The position numbers were made by a program, and so were the translations under genes. A stretch of DNA of 8,970 nucleotides, taken from assembly GCA_023429275.1 (NCBI GenBank), contig JAEYWB010000729.1:1-8970 (forward strand), in the 5' to 3' direction. This stretch comes from Planctomycetota bacterium. GTDB lineage: Bacteria; Planctomycetota; Planctomycetia; Planctomycetales; Planctomycetaceae. Every line of letters starts with the position of its first letter. Position 1 is the stretch's first letter. Positions 5,813 through 8,970 of the stretch are shown here, piece after piece. The notes below the pieces were generated by a model. It was not told where the DNA came from, did not search any database, and saw only the letters and a program-made list of their open reading frames with translations.

Positions 5813-7729
5813 GTGGCTTTCGCCAACGTGCTGCTGGTCTCCGGGTCTGCCAATTTCTCCACGCGGGACGTGTGGGATGGCTACCGGGTCGCCCTCGAAC
5901 AGCAGGGGATCCGCGTCATCCCCTACCCCACGTTCTCCTTTCTCAAGGTCCTGAGCCCCGACGCGGTCGGGAACGACATCCTCGGCACCGCGCTCGATCT
6001 GGCGAACGGGATCGACTGCGTCGTGTTCGTCGACGGGCTCTACTTCCGCGGCGCACGGAGCCGCATCCCCCTGTCGCTCAAGCGGGCGGGGATCCCGTCG
6101 GTGCTGATCGCGACCGACGACCCGTACGAGTCCCTTCCCGACGTCGAGTCGATCTACACCCACCGCTTTACGAACGAGATCCGCTGCGCGGTCCGCGGGG
6201 CGGCCTACCTGCCGACCGCCACGCTGCCGCTTCCGGATGTCCCCCGGCTGCCGAACCCGCCGTATCACATCTCGTTCCTCGGGACCGTGTTCGAGGACCG
6301 GCTGCCGACGCTGCTGCGGATCGCCGAGTTCTGCGAGTCCGAAGGCCTGCGGTTCCTCGTCGCCGGGAAGATCGTCGGCGGAACGGAGCCGTTCGAGAAG
6401 TTCGTCTGCACCGAGGTGCGGCAACGGACCATCGAGACGATCGAGAAGTGGGAGATCTACTCGCAGTCGCGCGTCACGCTCAACCTGTTCCGCCAGTCGG
6501 AGCAACCGGCCGACTCCCCCAGTCCCCGGATCTTCGAAGTGACGGCGTTCGGCCAGGCGGCACTCCTCACCGGTCCGGTCCGCTCCGAGGTGACCCGGCT
6601 CTTCGGCGATTCGGTCTATCACTTCTCCGCTGCGGAGGGAGCGATCGAGGGGCTTCGCGAAGCGCTCGCGGACGACACGTCGCGGATCGAGAGAGTCGAG
6701 CGAGCCCGCGCGATCACCCTCGAGGGTCACCTGTACGAGCACCGCGCCGAGGCGCTGATCCGCGCCGTCCGCAAGGGGGAGCAGGAGCGGGCCCGCGCCT
6801 CACTCACGACGGACGCCCCGTCGGCCGCGGACAGGGTGCCCGGATCGGCCCCGCTGGAGTCGGGAATCTTTGCCGGGCCGGAGTCGACAGCGAAAACGCA
6901 CGCTCCCGAGGAGAGGCTCGGCTGGGTGATCGGCTGCGGGCGGACCGGTTCCACCTGGCTGGCGGAGATGCTCGGGAATCTGCCGCACCTTCGCCACTGG
7001 CATGAACCGTACTACGGCCGATTCTTCCGGCACCTGGCGGAGCATCCGGAGGAGCTCGAACGGAAAGCGGCCTTCTTCAGCCGCCGCCACGAGGAGGTCT
7101 GGGCGCAAGGGCTTCGCGACCTGTTCTTCGGGATGGCACAGGCCCGGTTTCCCCAGTTCGGCCGGCACGCGCTCGTCGTCAAGGAGGTCAACACGCCGGA
7201 GCTCTATCCCTGGCTGCGGCGCGTCTTTCCCCTGTCGCGGGTGATCCTGCTGATCCGGGATCCCTACGACGTCCTCGACAGCTACCTCGACATGCAGAAG
7301 CCGGGAAGCTGGAACAGCGGGTTCAGCGAAGGTCGGGATCCGCTCGACCCCGAGCGCATCCGCCGGACGGCCGAGCACATCCGCGAGACAACGGCGCTCG
7401 CCCTGCGGACCTACGACGAGACGCCGCCCGACCGGCGGCTCCGGCTCACCTATGAGGAGCTGCTCGTCGATGCGGTTCCGGGCCTGACCGCGTGCGGGGC
7501 GCTGCTGTCGGTGAACGTCGATCCCGCCGAGGCCCGGGAGGTCGCCGAGCGGTTCGACTTCCGGCGGTACGAACGGACCGGTCCGACGGAATTCCGCCGC
7601 AAGGGCCAGGCGGGGGGCTGGCGGAGTTCCGAGAACTTCGCCCCGGGAAGCCCGGTCCCCGGGATCGCGCACGAAGTCCTGCATCCTCTCCGCTGCCGCC
7701 TCTCATACCACGAGAGTTCCTGTTCCTGA
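5813..7729 (+). CDS. Bifunctional fusion: CgeB-like glycosyltransferase + PAPS-dependent sulfotransferase
   Basis: This 638-residue protein joins two enzymes. Residues about 5-318 resemble CgeB-type GT-B glycosyltransferases: L-L-V-S-G-S-A at the N-terminus, P-S-V-L-I-A-T-D-D-P near 95-104, I-S-F-L-G-T-V-F (153-160) opening the C-terminal Rossmann half, then P-R-I-F-E-V-T-A-F-G-Q-A-A-L-L-T (238-253) and a closing H-L-Y-E-H-R-A-E (306-313). A polar linker (about 320-367) leads to the sulfotransferase: PAPS 5'-phosphosulfate loop G-C-G-R-T-G-S-T-W-L (374-383), 3'-phosphate motif I-R-D-P-Y-D-V-L-D-S (481-490), and C-terminal R-K-G-Q-A-G-G-W (596-603, family RKGxxGDW with Asp replaced by Gly). 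There is no signal peptide, so it should act in the cytoplasm, adding a sugar and a sulfate to a glycan, lipid or peptide. The start is GTG 5813, the first start codon after an in-frame stop at 5789; Shine-Dalgarno is weak, which fits coupling to the microprotein gene. Acceptors are unknown. Confidence 0.9.
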   Translation: MAFANVLLVSGSANFSTRDVWDGYRVALEQQGIRVIPYPTFSFLKVLSPDAVGNDILGTALDLANGIDCVVFVDGLYFRGARSRIPLSLKRAGIPSVLIATDDPYESLPDVESIYTHRFTNEIRCAVRGAAYLPTATLPLPDVPRLPNPPYHISFLGTVFEDRLPTLLRIAEFCESEGLRFLVAGKIVGGTEPFEKFVCTEVRQRTIETIEKWEIYSQSRVTLNLFRQSEQPADSPSPRIFEVTAFGQAALLTGPVRSEVTRLFGDSVYHFSAAEGAIEGLREALADDTSRIERVERARAITLEGHLYEHRAEALIRAVRKGEQERARASLTTDAPSAADRVPGSAPLESGIFAGPESTAKTHAPEERLGWVIGCGRTGSTWLAEMLGNLPHLRHWHEPYYGRFFRHLAEHPEELERKAAFFSRRHEEVWAQGLRDLFFGMAQARFPQFGRHALVVKEVNTPELYPWLRRVFPLSRVILLIRDPYDVLDSYLDMQKPGSWNSGFSEGRDPLDPERIRRTAEHIRETTALALRTYDETPPDRRLRLTYEELLVDAVPGLTACGALLSVNVDPAEAREVAERFDFRRYERTGPTEFRRKGQAGGWRSSENFAPGSPVPGIAHEVLHPLRCRLSYHESSCS

Positions 7730-7761
7730 CGTGAGGCGCGAGCGGTTCGCCCCCGCCCCGG

Positions 7762-8970
7762 CTACTTTCCGAGCTTCTTCTTCAGCTTCTCGACCATCTT
7801 CTTGTCGGGATGCGGCTTCTTCTCTTCGAGCTCGAGGGCCTTCGTGAAGGCCTTCGTCGCGTCCTCGGTCTTGCCGAGCGACGTGTAGATGTCGCCGAGG
7901 TGGTCGTAGATCGTCGGGTCCTGGCCGCGGGGCTTCTCCGCCGCCTGCAGCAGCGGCTTCAACGCCTCCTCGTGCTGGCCCATCTGGTGGAGCACCCAGC
8001 CGAGCGTGTCGAGGTAGGCGGCGTTGTCCGGTTCCGCCTTGAGGGCCTTGTCGACCATCGCCTTCGCCTTCTCGAGGTTCTTCCCCTGCTCCGACCAGAG
8101 GTAGGCGAGGTCGTTGTTCGCCTGCGTGTTGTCGGGGTCTTCCTTGAGGACTTCTTCGAGGACCGCTTCCCCCTTCGCCTTGTCCCCCTTCTGGGTGTAG
8201 GCGTTCGACAGGCTGAACCGGGCCGTATCGCGGGTTCGCTTGTCCCGGGGGAAATCCTTCAGAACGGCGTTGAGCGACTCGATCGCCTGATCCCACCGCT
8301 CGGCATGCGCGAGGACCCAGCCCTCCTGCAGCCGAAGCTGCGGGTTCTTCGGCTGGCTCTCTTGCGCCTCCTTCAGAATCGAGAGAGCCTCCTCGGTCTC
8401 GCCGAGGAACTCATGCGCGAACGACAGGAAGTACTGGAACGTCCACCGCTCTTCCTTCAGTCCGTCGGAAGGGTGCTTGAGGGCGTCGTTCAGGACGCGG
8501 ATCGCCTGCTTGTACTCGTCGGCATCGATCAGGTGCTGGGCGAGCTCGCGGTAGAGCTGGCCGGGCGGATCGTTCCGCATCGAGATCGCCAGCTCGTAGA
8601 ACGTGATGGCGTCGGGCGACCGCTTCCCTTCGGCCGACAGCTTGCCCAGGAGATAGGCCGCGACGAAATCGATCTTCGGCTCATCCCCTTCGGAGAGCTT
8701 CTTCCCGTGGGCGACCAGGGCATCCATCGCCTCCTTGTCCTGCGGAAGCCGTTCGAACTCTTCCCTGAGACGGATCGACAGATCGCGCATCTCCGGTTCG
8801 AGCTGGTTCAGCAGGTCCTCGTTCTCCGTCTGCGGGACGACCGCATAGACCTTGGAAATCGTGTCGAGGAGCTTCTCGGCGTTCCGCTTCCCTTCGTAGA
8901 CCGGGATCAGTCCGACGAGCGCCCGCGGGTCGCGGACCTCCCCGGCCCCGACCCCCTCGGTGAACAGCGC
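7762..8970 (-). CDS. Tetratricopeptide-repeat protein, C-terminal part (5' end outside the window)
   Basis: The minus-strand frame is open from the right edge to TAG at 7764-7762, giving 402 residues. An internal Met at 8790 is not the start, since 60 further coding residues (A-L-F-T-E-G-V-G-A-G...) precede it without a stop. From about in-window residue 138 there are at least seven TPR units, with Trp/Leu/Gly-Ala-Pro spacing such as L-G-W-V-L-H-Q-M-G-Q-H-E-E-A-L and L-G-D-I-Y-T-S-L-G-K-T-E-D-A. The last (about 351-385) ends in A-F-T-K-A-L-E-L-E and is followed by a Lys-rich tail. TPR arrays are protein-interaction scaffolds; no catalytic domain is visible in this part, and what lies N-terminal is unseen. 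Localisation cannot be judged without the N-terminus. The gene converges on the sulfotransferase fusion with only 32 bases between stops, so the two belong to different transcripts. Confidence 0.88.
   Translation of the reverse strand, partial: ALFTEGVGAGEVRDPRALVGLIPVYEGKRNAEKLLDTISKVYAVVPQTENEDLLNQLEPEMRDLSIRLREEFERLPQDKEAMDALVAHGKKLSEGDEPKIDFVAAYLLGKLSAEGKRSPDAITFYELAISMRNDPPGQLYRELAQHLIDADEYKQAIRVLNDALKHPSDGLKEERWTFQYFLSFAHEFLGETEEALSILKEAQESQPKNPQLRLQEGWVLAHAERWDQAIESLNAVLKDFPRDKRTRDTARFSLSNAYTQKGDKAKGEAVLEEVLKEDPDNTQANNDLAYLWSEQGKNLEKAKAMVDKALKAEPDNAAYLDTLGWVLHQMGQHEEALKPLLQAAEKPRGQDPTIYDHLGDIYTSLGKTEDATKAFTKALELEEKKPHPDKKMVEKLKKKLGK

Noticed and set aside
5608..5860. Microprotein and glycosyltransferase as one frameshifted gene (Tat-exported glycosyltransferase)
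   Set aside because: The glycosyltransferase frame has a stop at 5789-5791, begins cleanly with its own Rossmann strand at GTG 5813, and PAPS/nucleotide-sugar enzymes need cytoplasmic donors; the spacing fits two coupled genes better.
5702..6742. Long minus-strand open frame opposite the glycosyltransferase half (346 codons)
   Set aside because: Arg/Asp/Gly-rich antisense shadow; the plus strand shows clear CgeB-like motifs.
4747..7729. RiPP biosynthetic cluster with the microprotein as precursor
   Set aside because: No radical SAM, lanthipeptide, YcaO or dedicated peptidase gene is present and the leader is a Tat signal; only the weaker modified-peptide hypothesis is kept.
7730..7761. Bidirectional terminator between the convergent sulfotransferase fusion and TPR genes
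   Set aside because: Only 4-bp stems (for example GGCG/CGCC) can be drawn and there is no T-run on either strand; no terminator can be supported.
1..8970. tRNA, rRNA, CRISPR, insertion sequence or phage features
   Set aside because: No cloverleaf, regular short repeats, terminal inverted repeats with transposase, or structural phage genes were seen on reading either strand.

Overview
The window looks like a chromosomal segment of a high-GC member of the Planctomycetota, probably Planctomycetales. The evidence is its gene repertoire: a large membrane-anchored Ser/Thr kinase fused to tandem WD40 propellers behind a small zinc ribbon, a tetratricopeptide-repeat protein, a twin-arginine export signal, and a glycosyltransferase-sulfotransferase fusion. 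Coding third positions are strongly G/C. No rRNA, tRNA, insertion sequence, CRISPR array or phage gene was seen.

Layout from left to right. At the left edge, the first 17 codons of a calcineurin-like metallophosphoesterase are read on the minus strand, out of the window, from a TTG start behind a perfect AGGAGG. Back to back with it is a plus-strand multi-pass membrane protein (65-1180) that resembles the C-terminal part of an ABC-2-type permease and may be 5'-truncated. After a roughly 200-base leader with a 9-bp stem-loop and an overlapping 44-codon upstream ORF comes the kinase (best start 1384, end 4590). Its order is zinc ribbon, complete kinase domain, one membrane helix, then 14 WD40-like repeats.

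After a 156-base intergenic region (dyad, possible promoter) follows a tight three-gene plus-strand unit with gaps of 24 and 13 bases. It holds a 278-aa protein made of three diverged copies of one unrecognised repeat (4747-5583), a 63-aa microprotein that is almost entirely a Tat signal (5608-5799), and a 638-aa fusion of a CgeB-like glycosyltransferase with a PAPS-type sulfotransferase (5813-7729). Converging on it from the right is a minus-strand TPR protein (stop at 7762) whose reading frame stays open to the right edge, so its N-terminus lies outside.

The three-gene unit is the least conventional part. A plausible but unproven reading is that the fusion enzyme glycosylates and sulfates a target in the cytoplasm. 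The Tat microprotein, whose export route accepts already modified cargo, or the repeat protein could be that target. The kinase just upstream could sense envelope state, but nothing in the sequence directly ties it to the unit.
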